Shown: in pieces, positions 8,022 to 16,273 of the stretch
Layout of the letters: each line of letters begins with the position of its first letter
Numbering within the stretch: position 1 is the stretch's first letter
NCBI RefSeq assembly: GCF_018861735.1
Contig: NZ_JAHLEB010000005.1
Location: 1-64,000 of the forward strand
Direction of reading: 5' to 3'
Length of the DNA: 64,000 nt
From: Clostridium lacusfryxellense
Lineage (GTDB): Bacteria; Bacillota; Clostridia; Clostridiales; Clostridiaceae
Notes under the pieces: model-generated
Databases searched by the model: none
Told to the model about the DNA's origin: nothing
What the model saw: only the letters and a program-made list of their open reading frames with translations
Program-made: the position numbers and the translations under genes

Positions 8022-9311
8022 CTATTCATATGTAACATTAGAATCAATTACTATTTCATAACATTCATTATTCGGAACAACCATCTTCGCTGGACTTAAT
8101 TCTCTTATTATCTCAATTACCACTTCATTTGGATGATTATGCCTATTATATATACCAAATGGTACAACCCACGTGGAGCCATTATTTACATCTTCTAAAA
8201 TTGAATAACACATATTATATACTGAACCATGATGTGGTACCTGAATAATTAAAATGTTATCCAAACCATTTTTAAAGTGTGTTGTTATCTCCTTATAACG
8301 GTAATTTAAATCTATATCTCCAAATAATAAAGTACCCGATATATTCTTTTGATATATAGTAGAAAATCTGTTAAAAGCATAATGTAACTCCCTACAATGT
8401 CTTTTAGATTGCTTTTGATACTTTTTATCTATAGTGCATATTCTTTTATGATTCACTGTAATGTAATTATCTACAATTAGATTTTTCCCAATTGGGGAAT
8501 GATACATAACTACAGATGTATTATTAATGCTCTTCCATACCGTTTTATAACAATGTTTTAAAATATTCCTTTTATCTTTATCTATAATAATTTCAACAAT
8601 CTTGCTAGTTGTACTAATGTCAATTTTATAACTATCTAACATAGTTATAAATCTATAAAGGTCTTCCTCACCACTACTGCAATTAAAAAACCTAAACATC
8701 CACAAATTCTTTAAGAAAATGTATCCATCATGCTTTCTAAACATAACTTTACTAATATCATTTATATCTTCGTTCTCCATCACAAATTCTTTTAATTCAT
8801 TATCATTTTCTAATTTTATTATTAAGTTATCATCAAGATTATCAAGATTATCTAAATTACTAAAAATTACTTCATCCTCTGAAGCATCACCTTCGCCCAA
8901 TAAAATTATGTTATTTACTTTTTTACCTATTAGATATTTAATTGGGTCAGCAATAAAATCATAATATTCTTCAGATTCTCTAGAAAACTTAGCTGCTAAT
9001 GCTAATATACATATTGGTGTTAAATATGGCATAATGACTGTATCAACCTCTATGCTATCTAATAATTTCCCTAGTTGATTAACGTGGTCATTATCAAAAT
9101 GTGATATTACTAATAAATTTAATTTACTTTTATTTCTTTTTATTTCATAACACAATTCCTCAATTGACCTTCTAATGTATTTTTGAGTACTTTCAGTTCC
9201 ACAATCATATATAAAATAAAAATTAAAATCCTCATTAAAAATATGTCCTGAATAGAAAATACCTTGTCCTACATTATGAAATTTAGTATCACAATTAACA
9301 TTTATACTCAT
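8022..9311 (-). CDS. ComEC/Rec2-like metallo-beta-lactamase-fold hydrolase, putative defence gene
   Basis: The N-terminus FHNVGQGIFY resembles the VGQGD motif of ComEC-type MBL domains. The metal-binding motif is ISHFDNDH (about 71-78, HxxxDH), and a later FGDIDL and VPHHGS (361-365) supply further ligands. The start ATG at 9311 follows AGGAGGATGAAA; an ATG six bases upstream lies within that RBS. There is no signal peptide or membrane segment, so it acts in the cytosol. Stand-alone MBL proteins of this type occur in defence clusters as predicted nucleases or phosphodiesterases. It is the first gene of the minus-strand MBL, nuclease-like, HD/ATPase series and has copy B of the 84-bp block upstream. 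Substrate unknown. Confidence 0.72.
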   Translation of the reverse strand: MSINVNCDTKFHNVGQGIFYSGHIFNEDFNFYFIYDCGTESTQKYIRRSIEELCYEIKRNKSKLNLLVISHFDNDHVNQLGKLLDSIEVDTVIMPYLTPICILALAAKFSRESEEYYDFIADPIKYLIGKKVNNIILLGEGDASEDEVIFSNLDNLDNLDDNLIIKLENDNELKEFVMENEDINDISKVMFRKHDGYIFLKNLWMFRFFNCSSGEEDLYRFITMLDSYKIDISTTSKIVEIIIDKDKRNILKHCYKTVWKSINNTSVVMYHSPIGKNLIVDNYITVNHKRICTIDKKYQKQSKRHCRELHYAFNRFSTIYQKNISGTLLFGDIDLNYRYKEITTHFKNGLDNILIIQVPHHGSVYNMCYSILEDVNNGSTWVVPFGIYNRHNHPNEVVIEIIRELSPAKMVVPNNECYEIVIDSNVTYE

Positions 9312-9405
9312 TTTCATCCTCCTAAGCTTAAAATAGAGATTTATGGTTTAAAAAGTTTATATTCCCCACATAAATGTAAATCCGTCAATACCGCTACCCA
9401 TTCTA

Positions 9406-9489
9406 TTTACATAATTCTATAAGCCCCCATAATTCTCCTTCAAAATTTGTAGAAAAAAGTAAAAACCCCCGATATATTACACTTATATT
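9406..9489 (-). repeat. 84-bp upstream block, copy B
   Basis: Partner of 2653-2736 (70/84 identical, no gaps, same orientation, 6,753 bp apart). It lies 95-178 bp ahead of the MBL gene. On the minus strand it keeps AGTGTAATATAT, ACTTTTTTCTACA and GAAGGAGAATT. The short frame that is open in copy A reads WGLIELCK then TAG here. Confidence 0.8.
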
Positions 9490-9758
9490 ATATATACTTT
9501 ATTTTATTGAGTATTTATTTACCGTAAAATTAAATATTTATTTGATTACTTTTAATAATAATTTCTACTTCTTATATACTTATGTATTGATTGTTGTACT
9601 GTATTATTATGATGCCCCAAGTCAAATTACCACGAAAACTAATACAAACATTAAACCTAGTTCCAACCAAATGACTTTAAACATATTGACATTATTAAAC
9701 ACTTAAAAAATTCTATATCATAAGATATTTCTGCATATTTATTCATTAATTCATATCC

Positions 9759-9894
9759 CAGTACACTTCAAGTTGTATTTAATAAAAAAGCACCCATACT
9801 CTCAGTACAGGTATAGTTGTATTTATTACATTTTTTAGTCTACCATATTTCAACGTTTATATTGCTTTTCAGTACACCTTATAGTTGTATCTTT
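9759..9894 (+). repeat. three degenerate direct repeats, CAGTACAnnTnTAGTTGTATTT-like
   Basis: Copies start at 9759 (CAGTACACTTCAAGTTGTAT), 9803 (CAGTACAGGTATAGTTGTAT) and 9870 (CAGTACACCTTATAGTTGTA). The second and third are 67 bp apart, a period typical of a CRISPR repeat-spacer unit; the first two are only 44 bp apart. No cas genes lie in the window. They may be the eroded end of a CRISPR array or another repeat family. Confidence 0.5.
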
Positions 9895-9914
9895 ACTAGT
9901 AATAGTGTATTTTA

Positions 9915-9949
9915 CCCCTCTGGATAGAACTCCAGAGGGGTTTATTTTT
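9915..9949 (+). terminator. strong rho-independent terminator without an upstream gene
   Basis: A perfect 10-bp stem CCCCTCTGGA (9915-9924) / TCCAGAGGGG (9931-9940), a 6-nt loop and a TTTATTTTT tail. No plus-strand gene precedes it in this window, so it either ends a lost gene or an unrecognised transcript such as the repeat region at 9759-9894. Confidence 0.8.
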
Positions 9950-10140
9950 AACAATCTATTCTTACTAAAATAATTAACCACAAAAAAAGGTTTTTCAGGT
10001 AAAATGTCGAATATTAACACTGGTGAGATTATATATATGTTTTTAGTTTATTTAGAGAATATAATGTCATATTATGTAATTGCATGTTGATTTAAATCAT
10101 AACAAAATAAATGCAGTCATAATTTTAGCAGAAAGATCTT

Positions 10141-11437
10141 AACAATATTTTTATAGTTTTAATTGGAGTAGTGGGAATATTAAATTCAGATAAGTTAAAC
10201 GAAGGTTCTAATGCTATATATAGTACTAATCTAATAGCTATCAAGGATTTAACCGCCATTAAAGGGAATTTAAACGACATTAGTGTTAATACGCTTAGAC
10301 TTATTTTGGAAAGAAACAGATCAAAATTATCTCTTCAACTAAAGAATATTAGTGATTTAAACAATGAAAACGCTATCTTACAAAAGCAATATGAGGGATT
10401 ATACACAACACCTAAAGAGCGAAAAATTTATGATGGTTTTAAAAATGACTTAATAAAATATAAAGAACTCGAAACTAATCTAATTGAACTTGTTACCGCT
10501 AATAACTATACTGACGTGGTTAAACTTTATAATTCAGGTATGGGTCCAAAACAAACCTTAATGTTTCTTCAATTAGAAGAATGTATTCAAATAAATGATA
10601 CATCAGCTCAACAGGCAAATTTAAATAATATCGAGCTATTTAATAAGACTAGAAATACAATTATACTTTTCACAGCTATTGCATTTATAAATTTGGACAA
10701 ACCGGGAATGCGTTAAATTCAGCACAAGAAAACATTAAAAATCTAGTAAAAATAATTATAGAGAACTCACAGGATTTAAGTGCATCGTCAGAAGAACTTT
10801 CAGCCACAGTTCAAGAATTATCTTCAAAAGTTATAATTATAGAGGAAGCATCAGATGCTATCGCCACTGGGATGCAAGAGTCAAGTAGCACCTCTGCGGA
10901 GATATCTGCTTCTGTTCAAGAAGTTGATTCAACTATCAATGAGCTTTCTTCTAAAGCAATGGAAGGAAGTAATAATGCAAATCAGTTTAAAGAAAAGGCC
11001 ACAGAAGTTAAACGTAATAGTCAATATGCTATCGATAAAACTAGACAAATGCATTAAATGCTGCCATAGAGGCAGCAAGAGCTGGCGAGAACGGTAAAGG
11101 ATTCGCAGTGGTAGCAGACGAGGTAAGAAAACTTGCAGAGCAATCATCTCAAGCAGTATTAAATATTAAAGAAACTATTGTTAAAGTTCAGGCTGTATTT
11201 AAAAGCAGTATTGATACAGGCAGCGAAATATTAGAATTTATAAATACACAGATAAATGAACAGTTAAATGCTTATGGGGAAACAGGAAATCAGTATTATA
11301 ATGATTCGAATTTCGTAAGTAATATGTCTGATGAAATTGCTGCTATGGCTGAGGAAATAACAGCAACGGTTGGTCAAGTAAGCCAAGCTGAGCTTTCACT
11401 AAAACTTAACGAAATGGTAAATAAATTTATAGTTTAA
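10141..11437 (+). pseudogene. broken methyl-accepting chemotaxis protein gene
   Basis: Three fragments of one receptor are visible. 10141-10716 encodes part of TM1 (IFIVLIGVVGIL) and a four-helix-bundle sensor domain; upstream codons are closed by TAG, so the true start is lost. After a frameshift near 10690, with TM2 partly and HAMP wholly missing, 10720-11057 encodes the first arm of the signalling hairpin (SASSEELSATVQELSSK, ISASVQEVDSTINELSSK) and ends in TAA. A further jump restores the receptor tip and return arm at 11061-11437 ([20 protein letters not shown] and [13 protein letters not shown]). At least three lesions exclude a working chemoreceptor. Confidence 0.88.
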
Positions 11438-11540
11438 GAAAAACATTTAATTTGTTTATAAAATAATTAATTGCTTATATTGATGGACAAATTAAGTGGG
11501 CTTCAATAGATTGTGTTTAAACACAGAGAACCTTTATATG

Positions 11541-11549
11541 TGGTATAAT
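11541..11549 (+). promoter_or_regulatory. extended -10 promoter candidate for the HD-GYP gene
   Basis: TGGTATAAT is an extended -10 element (TGn plus TATAAT) 85 bp before the ATG at 11634. No good -35 hexamer is seen at the usual spacing, as is common for extended -10 promoters. The gene's RBS is AAAGGGGATG. Confidence 0.4.
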
Positions 11550-11633
11550 ATTTCCAATCAGTTAATTGTATTTGTATAACATGACGGACAAAATTCACAG
11601 AATTTATAAATTATTTTTAAAGGGGATGAATAT

Positions 11634-12701
11634 ATGACATCAAATCTTGAAAGTATAAGCATTTACGAACTAAAACCAAATATGATTTTGGCTGAAAATT
11701 TAATAGTAGACGGCACAACTTTAGTTGCTAAAGAAATTACATTGAATAGTTCAATTATAAAAAAGATAATAGAATTTTACCCATCAAACACTATACATGT
11801 TTATGCCAGTGGAGAAGAACTCGTAGCTCCTAGTTCACAAAATTCAAGAGAGCAGAGTTTAATTCAAACTGAAAACACATTAAATCGTTTTTCAAATAAG
11901 ATAGATATATTTCTAAATAGCCTACAAAAGGATTCCGAACCAGATTTAACAGAAATAAAAATTATGTCTAAAGAAATTTTAGATAATCTTAATGATTATG
12001 GTTCAATTATAAAGAATATAACAAACTCAAAAAATATAGACGAATATCTTACTCGTCACTGTGTAAACGTTGCACTTTTAAGCTCACTGCTAGGAAAGTG
12101 GCTTAATTTACCTAAGAATGAATTAACAATGCTTACACATACTGCTTTTCTTAGTGATATAGGTAAAACTAAGGTTAACCCCACTATATTAAATAAACCA
12201 TCTAAACTTACATACTCAGAATTTGATGAAGTTAAAAAGCATTCATTTTACGCTTACGACCTAATAAAAAATATTCCTTTATTAGATAGTTCCATAATTT
12301 CAGGTGTTCTTATGCATCATGAACGTTTAAATGGTTCAGGCTATCCTCTTGGTTTAAAAGAAGATAAGATTAGTACTTTTGCAAAAATAATAGCAATTAC
12401 AGATATGTTTGATGCAATGACCTCTGATAGAGTTTATCGTAAAAAACAAAACCCTTTAAAAGTATTAGAGGTTTTGCAACATGATTGTATTGATTTATTA
12501 GATTATAATTATATAACTACCTTTGTTAGACATATGTCAAACTATTACACTGGTGAGATGGTAAAACTTAATAATGGTCTTATTGGAAAGATAATTAAAA
12601 TAGACATAAATAATATATCTAAACCTCTTATATCTATTGATTCAAATTTTATAGATTTACAAGTGGAAAGAGATTTGTTTATTACAGAATTTCAACCATA
12701 A
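11634..12701 (+). CDS. HD-GYP domain protein with altered HD motif (SD)
   Basis: This 355-aa protein has an N-terminal domain common in HD-GYP proteins (YELKPNMILAENLIVDGTTL) and a C-terminal HD-GYP domain, a family that hydrolyses cyclic di-GMP or related dinucleotides. Visible are RHCVNVALLS, KKHSFYAYDLI, the HHERLNGSGYPLGL signature and ITDMFDAMTSDR. The position of the eponymous His-Asp reads FLSDIGKT: the metal-ligand histidine is serine, whereas the paralogue at 47051-48109 has ILHDVGKT. The protein may therefore be catalytically weak or a binding-only receptor. It is transcribed alone, with its own promoter and terminator. Family is certain; activity is doubtful. Confidence 0.85.
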   Translation: MTSNLESISIYELKPNMILAENLIVDGTTLVAKEITLNSSIIKKIIEFYPSNTIHVYASGEELVAPSSQNSREQSLIQTENTLNRFSNKIDIFLNSLQKDSEPDLTEIKIMSKEILDNLNDYGSIIKNITNSKNIDEYLTRHCVNVALLSSLLGKWLNLPKNELTMLTHTAFLSDIGKTKVNPTILNKPSKLTYSEFDEVKKHSFYAYDLIKNIPLLDSSIISGVLMHHERLNGSGYPLGLKEDKISTFAKIIAITDMFDAMTSDRVYRKKQNPLKVLEVLQHDCIDLLDYNYITTFVRHMSNYYTGEMVKLNNGLIGKIIKIDINNISKPLISIDSNFIDLQVERDLFITEFQP

Positions 12702-12730
12702 TTAGGTACAACATACACACGTGTAAATTT

Positions 12731-12774
12731 AGCCACATACGGGATATTAATTCCAATACGTGGCTTTTTTATTT
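12731..12774 (+). terminator. terminator of the HD-GYP gene
   Basis: AGCCAC (12731-12736) pairs with GTGGCT (12760-12765), with further imperfect pairing inside, followed by TTTTTTATTT. It lies 30 bp after the HD-GYP stop. Confidence 0.7.
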
Positions 12775-12814
12775 AGATTATTATTTTTAGTAGTTGATGA
12801 GCATTTTAAGAATA

Positions 12815-13597
12815 TTATTCATTGATATCATAACTATAATAGTTCATTACAGACATCTCTTGAAAACCACAAACTTCGTATAAATTAAGTGCAGTATTGT
12901 TTTTACATTCCACATCCAATTCTATCTCATAGATCTCCCTCTCATTTATTAAACCTATAGCTTCCTTTAATGCTGCTTTACCATATCCCTTACCCCTGAA
13001 ATTAGGCATAATACCAAACCCACTTATGAAAGCTGAGTTATCACTGTAGTTTACCCTAACTTTTCCAATACTAGTATCCTTTACTTCAACCATGTATGTG
13101 ATTTTATTTAATTCTTCTTCTTCCTCAGGAAAAGATTCATCTTCTACTAAACAGTTAAAAAATACTGCATTTTGTCTTCCAATTTCCTTTCCGTCGGATT
13201 TCCCAGCTTTTCTTAAACTAATAGTATTATTATTTTCTAACGTAGTTTTGTTAACCAGCTTCATTCTATACTCTGAAAAATCATATTTACCATAGGTAGC
13301 CTTTATAAATTCAACGCCTGAGTTAGAGTTACCATCTGATAGTAGTAATAGTTTATCAAAGCTCCTCCCCTTGCACTCATCTATTGCAAGCTCAAGTAGC
13401 TTCTTAAACAACCCATTTCTTCGGAAGTCCGGGTGGGTCATACCATTGATTTCGCCAATATTACTACCTCCGAAACTAGAGATACCAAGGTAAGCTACCA
13501 AAACATCCCCAACATAATATAGAAACTCATTTATGTTCTCTAAGCCTATTTTAAAATTTCTACTCCTATTTAACTTATAGTCTAATTCTATCTTAAG
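12815..13597 (-). pseudogene. 3' part of a GNAT acetyltransferase gene split by IS21
   Basis: This part encodes the bulk of a tandem-GNAT acetyltransferase. Acetyl-CoA binding loops are visible as HPDFRRNGLFKKLL in the first domain and MPNFRGKGYGKAAL in the second. An apparent ATG at 13621 is made of insertion-sequence DNA and has no RBS. The native frame enters at LKIELDYKLN and continues, after removal of the element and one target duplication, into the fragment at 16029-16150. The rejoined gene would be 299 codons including stop. Substrate unknown. Confidence 0.88.
13590..13597. repeat. target-site duplication, left copy
   Basis: ATCTTAAG directly abuts the TGT end of the insertion sequence and is repeated exactly at 16029-16036. 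An 8-bp duplication is within the range known for IS21 elements. Confidence 0.9.
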
Positions 13598-13637
13598 TGT
13601 TTTTGGCAAGCTAAAAACCATGCACTGCGGAACTTAA
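13598..13637 (+). repeat. IS21 left terminal inverted repeat
   Basis: Begins TGTTTTTGGCAAGCTAAAA and matches the reverse complement of 15989-16028 at 28 of 40 bases, including TGTTT, TGG, CTAAAA and ATGCA. Confidence 0.85.
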
Positions 13638-13659
13638 TTTTTCCAGCACCCTATTCCCA

Positions 13660-14391
13660 TTACTGGGGATTCATGGTTGAGTGTGTTAATCGGTAACTTG
13701 GGCCGGTAAAGACTAATAAATGACTGTGATGAACAAGTCTGTCAATAATAGCACTAGTAAGCTTTTCATCGTAAAAAATTCCATTCCATTTACTAAACTC
13801 TAAGTTTGTAGTGATAATTACACTTCTTTTTTCATAACATTCAGAGATTACCTGAAATAGTAACTGAGCACCCTCTCTTTCGAAGGGTACGTACCCCCAT
13901 TCATCACAAATCAACATGTCAATTTTCTCAATCTGACGCATAAAACGTTTCAATTCACCTTTAGCTTTCGCTTCACTCAATTGGTTAACTAATGCTGCTG
14001 TTCGAAAGAACTTTACTTTTTTACCTCTAGAACAAGCAGCAACTCCAATGGCAGTGGCCATGTGGCTTTTACCAGTCCCAACAGGGCCATATAATACTAG
14101 GTTTTCTAGCTTATCAATAAAACCTCCGGTTTTTAGATCATCAATATCAATTGCTTGAGGAACTTGTATATCTTTAAAAACATAGTCCTCAAAGGTTTTA
14201 ATAACATCAAATCCAGCTGATTTAAGGTTTCTATTTCTTCTAACTACTTCTCTATTTTCAGCTTCACGTTTTAATATCTGTGCTAAGAAATCCCCAAAAT
14301 CAGTTGCTTGAATTTCTGCATAGTTTTCGTAAAAACTAGTTCCTAGTCTAAGTTCTTTGCAGTAATGTTTTATTAACACATCCGAGTTCAT
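13660..14391 (-). CDS. istB: IS21 family helper ATPase IstB
   Basis: A 243-aa AAA+ ATPase of the DnaC/IstB type, the usual size for the family. Walker A is YGPVGTGKSH (about 101-110), Walker B is DMLICDEWGYVPF, and sensor-like TTNLEF follows, with a C-terminal RLVHHSHLLVFTGPSYR typical of IstB. It assists the IstA transposase in target selection and strand transfer. Its start overlaps the istA stop by 4 bp (ATGA), so translation is coupled. The only oddity is the neighbouring target gene, not the protein itself. Confidence 0.95.
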   Translation of the reverse strand: MNSDVLIKHYCKELRLGTSFYENYAEIQATDFGDFLAQILKREAENREVVRRNRNLKSAGFDVIKTFEDYVFKDIQVPQAIDIDDLKTGGFIDKLENLVLYGPVGTGKSHMATAIGVAACSRGKKVKFFRTAALVNQLSEAKAKGELKRFMRQIEKIDMLICDEWGYVPFEREGAQLLFQVISECYEKRSVIITTNLEFSKWNGIFYDEKLTSAIIDRLVHHSHLLVFTGPSYRLTHSTMNPQ

Positions 14392-15887
14392 TGATTTAGT
14401 CCTCCTGCAGTCATTAATTTATCATAAACCGTTATGTCAGGAGTGTACTTCTTAAGTTTTGGGATTGTTTCTAATAAACAAATTTCTAGTTCCGGTAAAG
14501 GGCCGGCCGTTAATCGACAATATGTAGCCCAAATACTATCAACATCACTTGTTCCACACTTAATACTTTCTTCAAATGCCGCTATTGCAGAATCTATATT
14601 TGTATCTGCTGTCATTTTTGTAAATAATTTAAGTACTTGCTTTTTGCTTACATAATCACATTGATTCATATATTCTTTAAGGGTTGTAGGTAGTTGGTTA
14701 AAGATCCCTGTGTATTTTAGGGCCGTAGGCCGCTTAGACATAAGTTCTAAATAAGGGATCCAAATCATCGATTCTTTTTCTTCCCCATATAGCCTGCTAT
14801 GAGTAACTATAAAATTATTATTATAATCTAATACATCAATGTCATAGGCTCCAACTTTAAACATAACTTGCTGTCCTGCCATGTTGGGAGATGTTGAATA
14901 AATCCTTCCATCAAACTTCGCTTTACCGTAATTGTCTGCCTTTGCAAATTGATGCAAATACACCTCAAATGGAGCGTCCGGAAGTTTAAAGAACTCTATA
15001 ATATCTTCTTCAAACAAATCTTTGATAAGCCCATAGCCCTTATAATGCATTCTATTCATGTCCTTATCACATTTTTTAAGAAGTTCCTTATTAAATTCTT
15101 TTAGACTTTTAAATTCTGGAACTGGAACTAAGAGATTTCGGCGGTGGTATCCCACTTTTGCTTCGACGGATCCTTTTTCGTTACCACTATTTGGATTGCA
15201 AAAATTACTTTGAAAACCATAGTGCATCATAAATCTTATAAATCCGTTAGTTAAATCACGCTTCCCATATTCTTTAACTTTCTTAACGGCTGTAGACATA
15301 TTGTCAAACCATATAGCTATTGGAACTCCACCGACATGTTCGAATATTGCCTTCATACCTTCTAATAGACATTCTTGATTTTCACTTTTAAAGAGTTGCA
15401 TATAGCCACCATTGCTATGTGGATAAGATATATTAAGATAATTACCGTCATATGTAATACCATTTTCAATAAACCGAGCTTCTCCAAAATCAACCTGAGC
15501 TTCACCTGGTGGATGCTCTAGTGGTAGAAATCCATCGGTCACCATAGCTAATTCTTTTCGTAGCTTTGCAACGAATTTTCTTACGGATCTTTCATGAGCA
15601 TCAAACTCATTTGGATAGAGTTCTTCCAATCGATCATGTACTCTTTTTGCTGTATGTTGTTGTTTGTGCGGAGCCTTCTTATCTTCAGTGAGCCATTTCA
15701 AGACAATATCTCTGTAGGGTGATAATTTGCCCTCCCGCTTTTGTTTTATGGGCATTGGGATATTAAAATCTTCTTTATCAACATACCTTTTCACGGTAGA
15801 AAAATCATGCCCAGTAATTTCTGCGATTTTTCTTAAACTTTTTCCTTCAAATTTTCGCAAATGTCTGATACGATATATATGTTCCAT
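14388..15887 (-). CDS. istA: IS21 family transposase IstA
   Basis: A 499-aa transposase when started at the ATG at 15887 (MEHIYRIRHLRKFEGKS), which has AAGGAG 8 nt upstream; a longer frame to 15959 runs into the IS terminus and is unlikely. An N-terminal helix-turn-helix (KSLRKIAEITGHDFSTVKRY) binds the ends. The DDE integrase core shows EAQVDFGEARF, AIWFDNMSTAV and NEKGSVEAKVGYHRRN, which carry the D, D and E residues. No frameshift is seen. It is probably active together with istB. Confidence 0.95.
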   Translation of the reverse strand: MEHIYRIRHLRKFEGKSLRKIAEITGHDFSTVKRYVDKEDFNIPMPIKQKREGKLSPYRDIVLKWLTEDKKAPHKQQHTAKRVHDRLEELYPNEFDAHERSVRKFVAKLRKELAMVTDGFLPLEHPPGEAQVDFGEARFIENGITYDGNYLNISYPHSNGGYMQLFKSENQECLLEGMKAIFEHVGGVPIAIWFDNMSTAVKKVKEYGKRDLTNGFIRFMMHYGFQSNFCNPNSGNEKGSVEAKVGYHRRNLLVPVPEFKSLKEFNKELLKKCDKDMNRMHYKGYGLIKDLFEEDIIEFFKLPDAPFEVYLHQFAKADNYGKAKFDGRIYSTSPNMAGQQVMFKVGAYDIDVLDYNNNFIVTHSRLYGEEKESMIWIPYLELMSKRPTALKYTGIFNQLPTTLKEYMNQCDYVSKKQVLKLFTKMTADTNIDSAIAAFEESIKCGTSDVDSIWATYCRLTAGPLPELEICLLETIPKLKKYTPDITVYDKLMTAGGLNQ

Positions 15888-15988
15888 TGTTAGCATCTCC
15901 TTGTTCTCCTTTTCGGTTTCGTCACTAAAAAGGATAATATATTTTAAGGGTGCTGGCAATGGAATTTTTCCATTTTATGCTTGGTTTT

Positions 15989-16028
15989 TTAAAGGCCGGT
16001 CTGCATTGATTTTAGTATACCAGAAACA
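15989..16028 (-). repeat. IS21 right terminal inverted repeat
   Basis: Reverse complement begins TGTTTCTGGTATACTAAAAT, matching the left end as described; it ends directly at the second ATCTTAAG copy. Confidence 0.85.
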
Positions 16029-16036
16029 ATCTTAAG
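16029..16036. repeat. target-site duplication, right copy
   Basis: Exact second copy of ATCTTAAG. On the minus strand it encodes LKI in the same frame as the left copy, which fixes how the interrupted gene was joined. Confidence 0.9.
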
Positions 16037-16150
16037 ATTAGTTTTGTCCTCTAGGATGCAACTGTCCATAAGTTGACCTATTTCTTTATACTCCTTTTCT
16101 GTAATATATTGTTCTAAACGAATATAATGATTTAATACTTTTTTTTACAT
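16029..16150 (-). pseudogene. 5' part of the IS21-interrupted GNAT gene, with a stop at codon 2
   Basis: An AAAGGAG ribosome binding site and ATG (16150) are followed at once by TAA. The same frame then continues open as KKVLNHYIRLEQYITEKEYK, on to MDSCILEDKTN-LKI, and ends in the target duplication. Joined to 12815-13589 it reads EDKTNLKIELDYKLN, a continuous GNAT N-terminus. The codon-2 stop is a second lesion, perhaps acquired after the insertion had already silenced the gene. Confidence 0.8.
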
Positions 16151-16273
16151 TTTATAATCTCCTTTTTACATCTAATCCATTTTAACTGATAAGTAAATTA
16201 TAAGTATAAAATCTAATTTTCTCAATGGAAAAAATAATTATAAATGTTCTTTACTAAATAATTTTTTGAAATA

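Larger units (their letters stand above)
9490..10140. other. gene-free interval with repeats and an orphan terminator
   Basis: No intact coding sequence was found. The interval holds three imperfect copies of a roughly 25-bp repeat (9759-9894), a strong plus-strand terminator (9915-9949), and a 190-bp AT-rich stretch leading to a broken chemotaxis receptor gene. It looks like eroded accessory DNA. Confidence 0.5.
13598..16028 (-). mobile_element. complete IS21-family insertion sequence (2,431 bp)
   Basis: The element is bounded by ATCTTAAG duplications and starts TGTTTTTGG; the other end, reverse complemented, starts TGTTTCTGG. Aligned ends match at 28 of the first 40 positions (TIRs 13598-13637 and 15989-16028). 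Both ends also carry an inverted CCAGCACCCT (13643-13652 and 15947-15956). It encodes overlapping istA and istB, both apparently intact, so it may still move. It interrupts a GNAT acetyltransferase gene in the same orientation. Confidence 0.93.

Noticed and set aside
9759-9894. A functional CRISPR array
   Set aside because: Only three degenerate repeats, unequal spacing and no cas genes; kept only as a repeat feature and a low-interest finding.
10005-10011. TGTCGAA as a Spo0A box ahead of the chemoreceptor remnant
   Set aside because: A single 7-mer is expected by chance in a window of this size, and the gene it would control is broken.
11438-11633. A cyclic di-GMP riboswitch upstream of the HD-GYP gene
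   Set aside because: I looked for the GEMM-type conserved core and found none; only an extended -10 promoter is visible.
13621-15959. TGCA...TGCA as the ends of the IS21 element and ATG at 13621 as the GNAT start
   Set aside because: These inner boundaries give no target duplication. The outer ends at 13598 and 16028 give aligned TIRs, an exact 8-bp duplication and a rejoined reading frame.
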